Made by a program: the position numbers and the translations under genes. Shown piece by piece: positions 1 through 7,440 of a stretch of 22,500 nucleotides of DNA (positions within the stretch are counted from its first letter, which is position 1; each line of letters starts with the position of its first letter). Source of the DNA: Symbiodinium natans (Eukaryota; Sar; Dinophyceae; Suessiales; Symbiodiniaceae); the NCBI GenBank assembly GCA_905221605.1, contig CAJNDS010000165.1, positions 182,501 to 205,000 of the forward strand. Direction: 5' to 3'. Under the pieces are notes generated by a model. That model was not told the origin of the DNA and ran no database searches. It saw only the letters and a program-made list of their open reading frames with translations.

Positions 1-20
1 GTAACCATAAACTACTCTTT

Positions 21-122
21 GCTTAAGATCCCCCCCAAAAAATTAAATCTACTCCAACTTTGAAGGGCCCACGGGGGTATCTTTTTGTCTTTCTTTTTTA
101 TCTGCCGGGGGGGATCCTAAAC
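21..122. repeat. Short inverted-repeat element
   Basis: The left end reads GCTTAAGATCCCCCCC and the right end is its imperfect reverse complement (GGGGGGGATCCTAA). The interior is unique and T/C rich. The shape (about 100 bp, terminal inverted repeats, no coding capacity) matches the other small elements in this window, but no direct repeat flanking it could be identified. Confidence 0.4.
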
Positions 123-159
123 AATTAGAAGCCCCAAACCATGAATCCTAAACCATACT

Positions 160-240
160 TAGGGTTTAGGGTTTAGGGTTTAGGGTTTAGGGCTTAGGGT
201 TTAGGGTTTAGGGTTTAGGGTTTAGGGTTTAGGGTTTAGG
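160..240 (+). repeat. Interstitial telomeric array (TTTAGGG)n
   Basis: About eleven nearly perfect TTTAGGG units, with one GCTTAGGG variant. This is the plant/alveolate-type telomeric heptamer. It runs directly into the 9-nt variant array that follows. Confidence 0.9.
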
Positions 241-655
241 GTTTATAGGGTTTATAGGGTTTATAGGGTTTATAGGGTTTATAGGGTTTATAGGGTTTAT
301 AGGGTTTATAGGGTTTATAGGGTTATAGGGTTTATAGGGTTTATAGGGTTTATAGGGTTTATAGGGTTTATAGGGTTTATAGGGTTTAGGGTTTATAGGG
401 TTTATAGGGTTTATAGGGTTTATAGGGTTTATAGGGTTTTTAGGGTGTATAGGGTTTATAGGGTCTATAGGGTCTATAGGGTGTATAGGGTTTATAGGGT
501 TTATAGGGTTTACAGGGTTTGCAGGGTTTATAGGGTTTATAGGGTGTATAGGGTTTATAGGGTTTACAGGGTTTGCAGGGTTTATAGGGTTTTTAGGGTG
601 TATAGGGTTTATAGGGTTTATAGGGTTTATAGGGTTTATAGGGTTTATAGGGTCT
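241..655 (+). repeat. 9-nt telomere-variant array (TTTATAGGG)n
   Basis: Roughly 45 copies of the unit TTTATAGGG, a telomeric heptamer with an extra TA. The first part (to about 425) is almost homogeneous apart from one TTATAGGG and one TTTAGGG unit. From about 430 onward GTATAGGG, CTATAGGG, TTTACAGGG, TTTGCAGGG and TTTTTAGGG variants appear and some recur as blocks, which indicates local duplication. Because 9 is a multiple of 3 it gives a spurious open frame reading (YRV)n. Confidence 0.9.
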
Positions 656-1278
656 ATGGGGTTTTGGGTGTGGTAACGTTGTTAGCTCGCGTCGTGGACC
701 GTATAGATTGGCTTTCACGGGCCCACTCCCATGCGCGCGTCGTGTGGCGGCACACCCACCCCAAGCCACCCGACGTGTCGTATTTTAGGGTTTTGGTCCT
801 AAAGCCTTGTTGGTGCTCCGCCGCTGGCCTGTTATAAAACGTCCCTCGTTTAGAAGCAACGGTGGTTGTCGTCGCTCGGTACGTGGGACTGGCCGCCCCG
901 GCTTGGCCTCCACGTTGGGCCAAAGGCCGGAGAGCCGTTTCCTGGGCGATCTCATACTGGGCCGCGTGAGCGGGCACTGCACCCTCAGTGGCTCAGGGCT
1001 GGCCTGTCCCTGGCGCTCAGATTGGTCTTCCCGGAAAGTGGGGGGGGCGCCGGCAAAGTCCTTGAGTTCTTTTGTTTTTTTTTTTTTTTTTTTTGGGGGG
1101 GGGGGGGCTGGCAAAGTCCGTGGGTTTAGGGTTTCAACCTTTGACACTCAAAGGCTGGCGCACGGCTGGGTGCGCATCTTGCCCAAACGTTCAGCGGCCC
1201 AAGCTTCACCTGGGCTGCACGCGGCGTGTGGTTAGGTCGCTCGCTGAGCGCTCGGGCGGCTTCGGGCTCTCACATGGT
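656..1278. other. Non-telomeric spacer with T/G homopolymers
   Basis: GC-rich unique sequence. It holds a run of about 20 T followed by about 14 G (1075-1108). Short open frames exist on both strands, but they cross the homopolymers and none resembles a protein family. No gene is called here. Confidence 0.5.
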
Positions 1279-1356
1279 AAAACCCTAAACCCTAAACCCT
1301 AAACCCTGAACCCTGAACCCTGAACTCTGAACCCTAAACCCTAAACCCTAAACCCT
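1279..1356 (-). repeat. Interstitial telomeric array (CCCTAAA)n
   Basis: About eleven units, opposite in orientation to the arrays at 160-655 and 1497-1556. The middle units carry CCCTGAA variants. Confidence 0.9.
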
Positions 1357-1390
1357 CAGCCAGACTTTAGGGATTGTAGGGCCAAGATGC

Positions 1391-1490
1391 ATGGCACTGA
1401 GGCTCGAGAGCCTCGAGGGAGGCAAATGTCGCCTTCCTGAGCGTTCACTACAGGGCCCGCCGTCGGAGAGCCTTGTCTGCTTTTTAGGGT
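1391..1490 (+). other. Exon-like island, unidentified
   Basis: From the ATG at 1391 the frame stays open with protein-like composition (MALRLESLEGGKCRLPERSL at the start) until it enters a telomeric array. A short palindrome, GGCTCGAGAGCC, overlaps it. There is no homology call; it may be an exon, an exon remnant or chance. Confidence 0.2.
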
Positions 1491-1496
1491 TTTTTT

Positions 1497-1556
1497 CATT
1501 AGGGTTTAGGGTTTAGGGTTTAGGGTTTAGGGTTTAGGGTTTAGGGTTTAGGGTTA
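1497..1556 (+). repeat. Interstitial telomeric array (TTTAGGG)n
   Basis: About eight units of TTTAGGG following the exon-like island at 1391. The array ends in GGGTTATTATCATAG. Confidence 0.9.
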
Positions 1557-1668
1557 TTATCATAGGGGTTCTTAAGGGAGAGGGGTTCATGGGGGTAGGT
1601 ACCTAGCGGAACCCCAAGCTTAGGGCCTTGGGGAGTATGGAGTATTCGGGAGACTCGGGTTACAGTTG

Positions 1669-1783
1669 GGATGTTCCCCCTTGTAAGGCTTAAGGGCTTT
1701 ATGGGGTTAAGGCGTGCCCCTTGTACTAACAGTCCTTAGTAGGGATCCGGGGTTATAATCCCCCCGAGTTTAATCACTGGAAA
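1669..1783. repeat. Diverged relative of the palindromic element at 4722
   Basis: It shares GGATGTTCCCCCTT at its left end with the element at 4722-4814, and a second block (CCCTTGTACTAACAGTCCTTAGTAGGGAT) that matches that element's TACTAGCAGTCCTT arm. Extra sequence separates the two blocks. It looks like a second, rearranged copy of the same family. Confidence 0.45.
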
Positions 1784-1801
1784 AAAACCCAAGCTAAGAG
1801 T

Positions 1802-1918
1802 CTCGGTAGCCCGGCAGTACCCTTTACCCTCTGTTTTTTCTTTCCGGGGTGGTTCCCTTATAAAGTAACCAGCCCAAAAAAGGGTGCCCTTTTTATAAAT
1901 GGTTACTGGGTTGCCAAG
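1802..1918 (+). mobile_element. Introner-like element, family A, copy 1
   Basis: The terminal inverted repeats are CTCGGTAGCCCGG at the left and CTGGGTTGCCAAG at the right. The interior carries the family signature: GGTTCCCTTATAAAGTAACC, then AGCCCAAAAAAGGGTGCCC. The same signature recurs at 3460-3638 and inside two introns of the transporter gene (19201-19311 and 19424-19575). AGTC occurs just inside the left end and just outside the right end and may be a target duplication. This copy has no internal telomeric array. Confidence 0.75.
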
Positions 1919-1924
1919 AAGTCG

Positions 1925-2803
1925 AGGGCAAAGGGAACTGTTGACTTCAGGGCCTCGGGTTTAAGTCCTAGGCTTATGTTGAGCACCTGTTATTCTTACT
2001 GTGAGAGAAGACGGGTTGGTGCGGGTTGGTGTTTTTCCTTTCACCTCCCCCCCCCTCCCCCCCCCCCTCTCCACCACCCATTTAACATCCCCGGTATCCC
2101 CCCCCCCCTTCTGTGGGGATTCGGGTTGTCCCGAGAGGGGGGGGGGGGGGGTGCGGTGCAACGAGGGAGAAACAAGAGACAGGTTAGGTAGTGGTTTAGC
2201 GCAAAACCCACATTCCATCAGCCTCCTGAATGGGGACTCATTTGCTTTCACACGAACATGACATTGTAAAGACGGCAGGGCTCTTTATTTGTATTAAGAG
2301 GCAGTGACCTCGAAATTTAAGTTTGTTATCCAAGTTTCCGAAGTCGTCAAGGAGTATATATATATAGAACTGGCACTTCAGTGGAGTAGCTACATAGTTT
2401 TTTTCATGTGGTTAAATCTGGCAGCTTTGTTATGGTGTGTTAATGTTGTTGTTTTGGGCGGTTCGACCAAGAAGGTGAATTCTTCTGAAGAAATGTTTGT
2501 GGAAGCAAACACTGCGGGTTGTTGAGATCTCAACAGGCGAGTTTGGTAACTTCGTTGAGTAGGTTATAAGTGGACTTAAGATTGGGGTTACAAGTACCCA
2601 TGAACCTCAAGTTCCCGAAGTGCCCCCTAGGTGTCTCAGAACGGCACGGGGGAAGTAAGGCGGAGCTGTCAAATTGTGTCATTTGCGATGGTATTCTTGT
2701 GAACGGAAGAAGCGAGACGGCGAGACCTATTTTTTACGCCTTTCCTGCAGAACTAGGCAGTAATTTGATTACGTCGGCCCCTAGCCCTTGGGCCATGGGT
2801 TTC
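1925..2803. other. Spacer; possible exon-like stretch at 2634-2803
   Basis: The region starts with polypyrimidine/poly-C (2043-2112) and poly-G (2138-2151) tracts that make chance open frames on both strands. The part at 2634-2803 is different: it is free of homopolymers and open on the + strand, with readable composition (KAELSNCVICDGILVNGRSE, then ending AMGF) right up to the inverted repeat of the element at 2805. This could be an exon abutting an introner. No family is recognised. Confidence 0.25.
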
Positions 2804-2804
2804 G

Positions 2805-2921
2805 CTACCACCCCCATCTGTACTGCCCCACCCCCTCCCGCCTAGGTTTAGGCTTAAGTATTCCTAAATAGCCTCAATTATGCGGGGAACCTAGGGGTGG
2901 GTAGTATAGAGGGGGGTAGTA
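2805..2921 (+). mobile_element. Introner-like element, family D, copy 1
   Basis: The left end CTACCACCCCCATCTGTACT pairs with the right end AGTATAGAGGGGGGTAGTA. The interior has TTAAGTATTCCTAAATAGCC. The same ends (CTACTGCCCCCATCTAGACT and AGTATAGAGGGGGGTAGTAG) and a related interior lie in intron 9 of the transporter gene at 22036-22160. Boundaries are inferred from the inverted repeats. Confidence 0.7.
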
Positions 2922-2968
2922 TGCGAACCTTAAACCCTACCCTAAACTTAGGTGAAGGGTTGACTCAG

Positions 2969-3050
2969 GCTCCCGTGGGTGAAGTTTGCGTGGGAACGGA
3001 ATCTCATCACCGACGAAGACTCGGTGCAGAAATGGGCCGAGGCGGGATGA
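2969..3050 (+). CDS. Candidate internal exon, unidentified
   Basis: It follows a possible acceptor (ACTCAG then G). Read so that G is the last base of a codon, the frame gives LPWVKFAWERNLITDEDSVQ and ends at a TGA at 3048. The composition is strongly protein-like and free of the repeats around it. The true exon would have to end before the TGA, for example at the GC or GA dinucleotides just upstream. No family is recognised. It may belong with the other exon-like islands at 3436-5872. Confidence 0.35.
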
Positions 3051-3271
3051 TTCGTCCGGGTTGAGGGCTTAGGGTTTAGGTTTAGGGTTTAGGTTTAGGG
3101 TTTAGGGTTTTGGTTCGCCGAAGTGACAAAATCCCTAAGTTAAGGGCTTGTTGGGTTTAAAGTCTACACCTTAAACCCCCCACCGCCCCTTTGAACCCCC
3201 TCAAATGTCAGCGCCACCATGGGCCTAAGGAGGTCGGCTCTTGGGAAAGGCGATGTTTACCTTCCCAGACC

Positions 3272-3434
3272 CTTAGGAGGATCCAAAAAGTAGATCCCCT
3301 CAAAAATAGCCCAATAGTGGTTTAGGGTTTAGGGTTTAGGGTTTAGGGTTTAGGGTTTAGGGTTTCGGGTTTAGGGTTTAGGGTTTAGGGTTTCAGGGTA
3401 CTATTTGGGGGTTCTTCCTTTTGGATCCTCCCAG
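3272..3434 (+). mobile_element. Inverted-repeat element with telomeric core (family E)
   Basis: The left arm CTTAGGAGGATCCAAAAAGT, continued by AGATCCCC, is matched by a right arm ending TTTTGGATCCTCCCAG. Between the arms lies a TTTAGGG array (3320-3394). The general plan (short inverted ends, right end in AG) is that of the introners in this window. An exon-like stretch precedes it (LLGKAMFTFP, about 3239-3268) and another follows at 3436. Confidence 0.55.
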
Positions 3435-3435
3435 C

Positions 3436-3683
3436 AGTCTGGTTTATCGTCTTGTGTGGGAATCTTAGCAGCCCAGTGGTACCCTTTACCCTCTTTTTTT
3501 TGGTTCAGGGTTCAGGGTTTAGGGTTTAGGGTTTAGGGTTTAGGGTTTAGGGTTTAGGGTTTAGGGTTTCTTTTTAAAGTAACCAACCCAAAAAAGGGTG
3601 CCCTCATTATAATATGGATACTGGGCTACTAAGTCTAGGAATTATGTTTAGACGAGTTAAATCTTCGGCATCGTCAGTTTTGA
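3436..3683 (+). CDS. Candidate two-exon coding fragment split by an introner
   Basis: The first piece, 3436-3459, reads SLVYRLVW. Removing 3460-3638 (a GA-AG intron bounded by an exact GAAT direct repeat) joins it in frame to 3639-3680, which reads ELCLDELNLRHRQF before a TGA. The joined peptide looks like real protein. The exact 4-bp duplication at both splice points follows the rule seen in the transporter gene downstream. The family is not recognised, the outer exon ends are not resolved, and the piece may be part of a larger or decayed gene. A continuing exon would need a donor before the TGA at 3681. Confidence 0.4.
3460..3638 (+). mobile_element. Introner, family A, copy 2 (GA-AG, with telomeric insert)
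   Basis: GAAT at 3460-3463 is repeated exactly at 3639-3642. Inside are the inverted ends CTTAGCAGCCCAG and CTGGGCTACTAAG, the latter followed by TCTAG, which supplies the acceptor AG. The interior has the family A signature (AAAGTAACCAACCC, AAAAAAGGGTGCCC). A telomeric array of about nine TTTAGGG units (3506-3571) replaces the short AAGGTTCCCTTA stretch present at this point in the copy at 19201. If spliced, the donor dinucleotide is GA. Confidence 0.75.
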
Positions 3684-3716
3684 AGACTGGGGGGGGGGGG
3701 GAGAGGGGAGGAGGTA

Positions 3717-3941
3717 CCCCTAAACCCTAAACCCTAAACCCTAAACCCTGAATTATAGTCTAAGCCCTCCACTTTGGAGTCCAGGCTTTAGGGTGTCGGG
3801 TTGTGCGTCAACTTTCTTCCTCCTGCTCCAACTTCCATGCGCGCGCCATCGCGCGCCCCTGCTTGGACCCTAAACCCTAAACCCTAAACCCTAAACCCTA
3901 AACCCTAAACCCTAAACCCTAAACCCTAAACCCTAAACCCC
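3717..3941 (-). repeat. Two interstitial telomeric arrays (CCCTAAA)n
   Basis: CCCTAAA arrays at 3717-3749 and 3868-3941 flank about 120 bases of unique sequence. That unique sequence contains a short GC-rich palindromic stretch (GCGCGCGCCATCGCGCGC). A run of about 13 G (3690-3702) precedes the first array. Confidence 0.85.
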
Positions 3942-3952
3942 TGAACCATCCT

Positions 3953-4057
3953 TGCCTGGCCTTCGAGGTTCAGCGCTTCATGGACAAGCAATGCGACGGT
4001 GCAGAGATACGTGAGCCATGCAAGTCAGAAGCTTCGTGCCAGGCACTCTGGGTTTAA
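3953..4057 (+). CDS. Candidate exon, unidentified
   Basis: An open frame of 34 codons directly after a CCCTAAA array reads CLAFEVQRFMDKQCDGAEIR, then EPCKSEASCQALWV, and stops at TAA as it enters the next array. Codon usage and composition look coding and the stretch is cysteine-rich. Acceptor and donor are not resolved and no family is recognised. Confidence 0.35.
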   Translation, partial: CLAFEVQRFMDKQCDGAEIREPCKSEASCQALWV

Positions 4058-4083
4058 GTCTTTGGGTTGAGGGTTGAGGAGTT

Positions 4084-4167
4084 GGGGTTTAGGGTTTAGG
4101 GCTTAGGGCTTAGGGTTTAGGGTTTCGGGTTTAGGGTTTAGGGTTGAGGGTTTAGGGTTTAGGGCTT
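4084..4167 (+). repeat. Interstitial telomeric array (TTTAGGG)n, degenerate
   Basis: About twelve units of TTTAGGG with GCTTAGGG, TTTCGGG and TTGAGGG variants. Confidence 0.85.
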
Positions 4168-4490
4168 CGCGCTGAATACGTCATGCTTGGAGGAACTCAG
4201 AACCGTGTTTGCAAGGCTACGCTAGACACAGGATGTTTTTGCGTGGGTCTTAACCTCCAGAAGCGTCCTGCCTTCCCACGCTGTACAGTGGATCGTGTGT
4301 GGTGTACGACTGGACCGGAACGGAAGAGGCTTCAAGAGGAATGGGCCAGTTCCCGGACCCCCTCATGACGGCCTCATGTCCTGAAATGAGGACCCAGCCA
4401 GATGCTACCAAGCTACCTTTTTCAAGTAACTGGACCCCCCCCCCTGCCGGCTTTTCTAGCTTAGAGAGTTTAGCAGCCAGGTAATGGGGT
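4168..4490. other. Unique island, coding status unclear
   Basis: Several overlapping + frames are open. One starting in 4168-4175 reads FALNTSCLEELRTVFARLR then stops; another (about 4299-4430) reads VYDWTGTEEASRGMGQFPDP. They are in different frames, so if they are exons an intron must lie between them. A run of C (4433-4444) interrupts the end. No family is recognised. Confidence 0.2.
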
Positions 4491-4492
4491 TT

Positions 4493-4602
4493 ACAGGGGT
4501 AGGTTGGAACATTTTTGGTATCTTTTGTTGCCCTTAATCCCTATACAACCAACCCACGAAGCCACAAGAATTCATCTTAGAGGGCCCCCAAACTTCCCCA
4601 GT
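4493..4602 (+). mobile_element. Introner-like element, family C, copy 1
   Basis: The sequence CAGGGGTAGGTT, then a T-rich stretch, CCCTTAATCCC, GAAGCCACAAGAA and TTAGAGGGCCCCC follows the same order as intron 8 of the transporter gene (21632-21815), which has CAGGGGTAGGTT, CCCTTAATCCCC, AAAGCCATAGAA and TTAGAGGACCCCCC. This copy lacks the internal duplication of intron 8. Its ends are approximate. Confidence 0.55.
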
Positions 4603-4721
4603 TTAGAGTTCAGGGTTCCGAAGGGCCGATGGTGGTTGAATGGCTTAGCGGCTTAGGGCTCAACGCCTCGACCTTTCAGTACTCCACACCCCAATAAATC
4701 TCACCCAAAACCCAAAACTTG

Positions 4722-4814
4722 GGATGTTCCCCCTTATACTAGCAGTCCTTAAAAAGGGGGGGGGGGGGTACGATAATCCCTATGAAGGACTGCTAGTATT
4801 AGCGGGAAACATCC
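4722..4814. mobile_element. Palindromic foldback element (family F)
   Basis: The left arm GGATGTTCCCCCTTATACTA, continued by GCAGTCCTT, pairs with a right arm AAGGACTGCTAGTATTAGCG, continued by GGAAACATCC. The loop is a G run (4757-4768). Nearly the whole 93 bp can fold into one hairpin. A diverged relative lies at 1669-1783. Confidence 0.65.
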
Positions 4815-5050
4815 AAACCCAACACCCCAAACCCTAAACGATCTCATCTGTTGCCTGCGGGTGTTGGATCTCGATTGTCCTCCTGCACCCTCAAGTCCGG
4901 TTTAGGGTTTAGTAATTAGGGTTTAGGGTTTACTTTTTACGGTTTACGGTTTTCGGTTTAGGGTCTAGGGTTTAGAGTTTAGGACACAAAACACCAAACG
5001 CTCAACCCTGTTTGGGTTTAGGGATTAGGCTTCAGGGTTCAGGGTTTCAG
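4815..5050. other. Spacer with scattered telomeric units
   Basis: Mostly degenerate TTTAGGG-type units with TTTACGG and TTTCGG variants (4900-5045), separated by short unique pieces. I see no gene. Confidence 0.5.
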
Positions 5051-5201
5051 GCTGCTGGCGGGATGGGTTCTCCAGTTGAAGACCGTCGAAATTCACAGGT
5101 TGCCTGCAGCATCCATGCGGAAAGCAATCGAGATGCTGCAGGGACAACCTAAGGGGCTTGAAAGTCGGCCATTTCGGGGGTTTACTTTTGGAGGTTTATG
5201 A
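5051..5201 (+). CDS. Candidate exon, unidentified
   Basis: It follows an acceptor-like TTTCAG then G. The frame reads LLAGWVLQLKTVEIHRLPAA and then SMRKAIEMLQGQPKGLE, which looks amphipathic and protein-like; it turns unconvincing before a TGA at 5199, so a donor probably lies near 5150-5170. An inverted repeat (AGGTTGCCTGCAGCATC with its partner at 5132-5150) overlaps it. No family is recognised. Confidence 0.4.
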
Positions 5202-5288
5202 AAGAAGGATTATAGTATGTTTCGGGCTTGGTACAGGGACCCCTATGTTGCGAAATGCCCCTCGTCGAACTGCGTTGAACGGCGTGGT

Positions 5289-5476
5289 GTTTGGGTGGGG
5301 TTGATCCGATATGTGTTCGAAATCGCAAGCTTTGGAAGGCAACCCTAGACCCTAACCCCTAGACCCTAAACCCTAAACCCTAAACCCTAAACCCTAAACC
5401 CTAAACCCTAAACCCTAAACGCTTATCTTGGGGACAGGTAGTTTCAGGTATTTTGATCAACCCCACCTGTGTTCAA
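5289..5476. repeat. Telomeric array bracketed by inverted arms
   Basis: The left arm GGGTGGGGTTGATC (5294 onward) is inverted at the right (GATCAACCCCACCTG, 5456 onward). The interior holds a CCCTAAA array (5342-5420). The plan resembles the element at 3272-3434: short inverted ends around a telomeric core. Boundaries are approximate. Confidence 0.45.
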
Positions 5477-5551
5477 GATCTCGAGGATGTTGCTTTGCTG
5501 GACGTTGCTTCGAAATCTGGCTTAGCTCGAAGCCAAAAAGGGGCATGCTAA
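5465..5551 (+). CDS. Candidate exon, unidentified
   Basis: The open frame reads TCVQDLEDVALLDVASKSGL, then ARSQKGAC, with a TAA at 5549 just before a TTTAGGG array. It has balanced, protein-like composition. It overlaps the right arm of the inverted-repeat structure at 5289-5476 by a few bases, so its start is probably a little further in. No family is recognised. Confidence 0.35.
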   Translation, partial: TCVQDLEDVALLDVASKSGLARSQKGAC

Positions 5552-5552
5552 G

Positions 5553-5617
5553 GATTAGGGTTTAGGGTTTAGGGTTTAGGGTTTAGGGTTTAGGGTTTAG
5601 GGTTTAGGGTTTAGGGC
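5553..5617 (+). repeat. Interstitial telomeric array (TTTAGGG)n
   Basis: About nine perfect TTTAGGG units, preceded by a GATTAGGG unit. Confidence 0.9.
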
Positions 5618-5704
5618 CACTTGGGTCGTTAAGAGGCTGAGGGTTTGGGGGGGAGGGGAAGGGGTACATAGAGGATCGAATTTCCAGAATGGTGCTTGCG
5701 CTGA

Positions 5705-5872
5705 GGGTTCTTGCGAGTAAAGGAAATTGATAGCGTGACATCGCCGCACGCCCACGCGCACCCGAGACATCACATCCAAATCGATGTCCTTATCGACATT
5801 GCATGGTGGGTCGCTCAGATGTTGCCGTTTGACCGACAGGCTGTCGCCTATAGACCTGCGCTCCGAATATGA
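5705..5872 (+). CDS. Candidate exon, unidentified
   Basis: Open on the + strand between a TGA near 5702 and a TGA at 5870. The best part reads IQIDVLIDIAWWVAQMLPFD, then RQAVAYRPALRI; the upstream part is His/Ala-rich (SVTSPHAHAHPRHH). The hydrophobic WWVAQM core could be a buried helix. No family is recognised. It may be an exon of the same gene as the islands at 2969-5551, all of which read on this strand. Confidence 0.35.
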   Translation, partial: GFLRVKEIDSVTSPHAHAHPRHHIQIDVLIDIAWWVAQMLPFDRQAVAYRPALRI

Positions 5873-5886
5873 TGGTTTCTGAAACT

Positions 5887-5970
5887 GGGGTACCGTATTG
5901 GGGTCCTTATGATAAGGGCATCCTACTGTGTGAGTGTATATGTTATGGGTCCCCTATTTTCGTAAACCCC
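5887..5970. repeat. Short inverted-repeat element
   Basis: GGGGTACCGTATTGGGGTCC at the left is inverted imperfectly at the right (GGGTCCCCTATTTTCGTAAACCCC). The interior includes GTGTGAGTGTATATG. It is of similar size to the other foldback elements; no flanking duplication is evident. Confidence 0.4.
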
Positions 5971-5989
5971 CATATCGTGTGGTTCCCGT

Positions 5990-6450
5990 GTGCCTTCTAC
6001 GAAATGCCTGTTCCCGCTTCCCCAAATCCTAAACCCTATAGACCCCAAACCCTAAACCCCAAACCCTAATCCCTGAGGTTCAACAGGCGCTCGTGTCACA
6101 TTGCATTGTCTTGCATGGGTTCGTTGCATGCCGGAAGTTGCACGGGGATTTGCATTGCGCAGTGTTCCACATGCTCCTAACCCTAAGCCCTAAACCCTAA
6201 ATCCTAAATCCCGCGCGCAAGCTCGCGAAGAGCAGGACGGTTATCGTTTTGGGCCCTTGGAATGACTAATGACGACATACCACACTGCAAAGCATAAGCA
6301 ATGCCTAAATCCAGGCCCTCCCTAAAGGCGACGATGGCAAAGGAGGTTCTATAGATAAATCCTAAACAATATAACTGCGAACCGTAACCTAGGAATTCTG
6401 GCTTAAGCAGCCCTGACATTCTTCCCTTAACCAAATACACTCTGGGCATT
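5990..6450. other. Spacer with short telomeric runs
   Basis: Short CCCTAAA-type runs at 6024-6072 and 6178-6210, with unique sequence between and after them that is locally rich in GCATTGC-type words (6098-6160). Open frames are short and unrecognised; no gene is called. Confidence 0.4.
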
Positions 6451-6848
6451 ATGTTATTCAAGGTTCTAGGGCTCACATGTGAGCAAGGGTCCTGCACCGT
6501 TCAGCGACATGCTCCCTCCTTTCACAGTCACGCCCTTACTGCTGCCAAGGGCTGCGACCAGCATGCCATGTTGCAGTCTATTTGCATAGGACTCTTGTTT
6601 TGCCGCGACCACCCAAGCCACCGGTGCGTTCGATGCTAGCCCGCAAAATGGTAGGCAATTCGGGGACACAGGTAGTGTTTCAGGATTTAGGATCTTAGCG
6701 TGTTTTTCTTCGATGGCACCATACCGCGTCAATAGCGGGGTGGGGGGGGTTGTTGTTGTTCCCCCCCCCCCCACTTGTTGTTGAACAACAACCCCCCCCC
6801 CCCCCCCACTGAAGTTCGAAGATCGCGGGACGGAGCGGGGGGGGGGGG
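6451..6848. repeat. 398-bp tandem repeat, unit 1
   Basis: The unit starts ATGTTATTCAAGG and ends in a G run. Its last third is a fold-back: GGGGGTTGTTGTTGTTCCCC followed by CTTGTTGTTGAACAACAACC and long C runs, then TGAAGTTCGAAGATCGCGGG. The next unit begins immediately and is almost identical. The 62-codon open frame it contains is simply repeated and shows no recognisable protein. Confidence 0.9.
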
Positions 6849-7250
6849 ATGTTATTCAAGGTTCTAGGGCTCACATGTGAGCAAGGGTCCTGCACCGTTC
6901 AGCGACATGCTCCCTCCTTTCACAGTCACGCCCTTACTGCTGCCAAGGGCTGCGACCAGCATGCCATGTTGCAGTCTATTTGCATAGGACTCTTGTTTTG
7001 CCGCGACCACCCAAGCCACCGGTGCGTTCGATGCTAGCCCGCAAAATGGTAGGCAATTCGGGGACACAGGTAGTGTTTCAGGATTTAGGATCTTAGCGTG
7101 TTTTTCTTCGATGGCACCATACCGCGTCAATAGCGGGGTGGGGGGGGTTGTTGTTGTTCCCCCCCCCCCACTTGTTGTTGAACAACAACCCCCCCCCCCC
7201 CCCCCACTGCTGAAGTTCGAAGATCGCGGGAACGGAGCGGGGGGGGGGGG
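6849..7250. repeat. 398-bp tandem repeat, unit 2
   Basis: Nearly identical to unit 1. I see differences only in homopolymer lengths, CACTGCTGAAG versus CACTGAAG, and GGGAACGG versus GGGACGG. The near-identity points to recent duplication. A decayed third piece with the same TTGTT/C-run/GAAGTT module follows at 7259-7335. Confidence 0.9.
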
Positions 7251-7440
7251 GGGGTGGGTGATGTTGTTCCCCCCCCCCACTTGTTCCACCCCCCCCCCCC
7301 CCCCCCTCCCTTCTGAAGTTAGAAGATAACGGGATGGGGGGGGGTTGTTATTGTTCCCCCCCCCTCCCCTTGGATTGTTTGAAGAACACCCCCCCCCCCC
7401 CCCCCCCCCATCTTTCCCCCCCCCCCCCCCCCCCCTTTCA
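7251..7440. repeat. C/G homopolymer block
   Basis: Successive C runs of up to about 22 bases and G runs of 10 or more, separated by short words related to the 398-bp unit (TTGTTGTTCC, GAAGTTAGAAGATAACGGG). The run lengths should be treated as approximate because such tracts are prone to sequencing error. Confidence 0.8.

Noticed and set aside
445-837. Open frame of repeated YRV tripeptide
   Set aside because: It is the translation of the 9-nt telomere-variant array, where the unit length is a multiple of 3; no real gene signal remains after the array.
1072-1302. Open frames over the T/G homopolymers
   Set aside because: The frames depend on exact homopolymer length and encode Phe and Gly runs; there is no support for a gene.
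6451-7037. Two identical 62-codon open frames
   Set aside because: They repeat because the DNA is a 398-bp tandem duplication; the peptide has no recognisable feature, and an overlapping minus frame is equally open.
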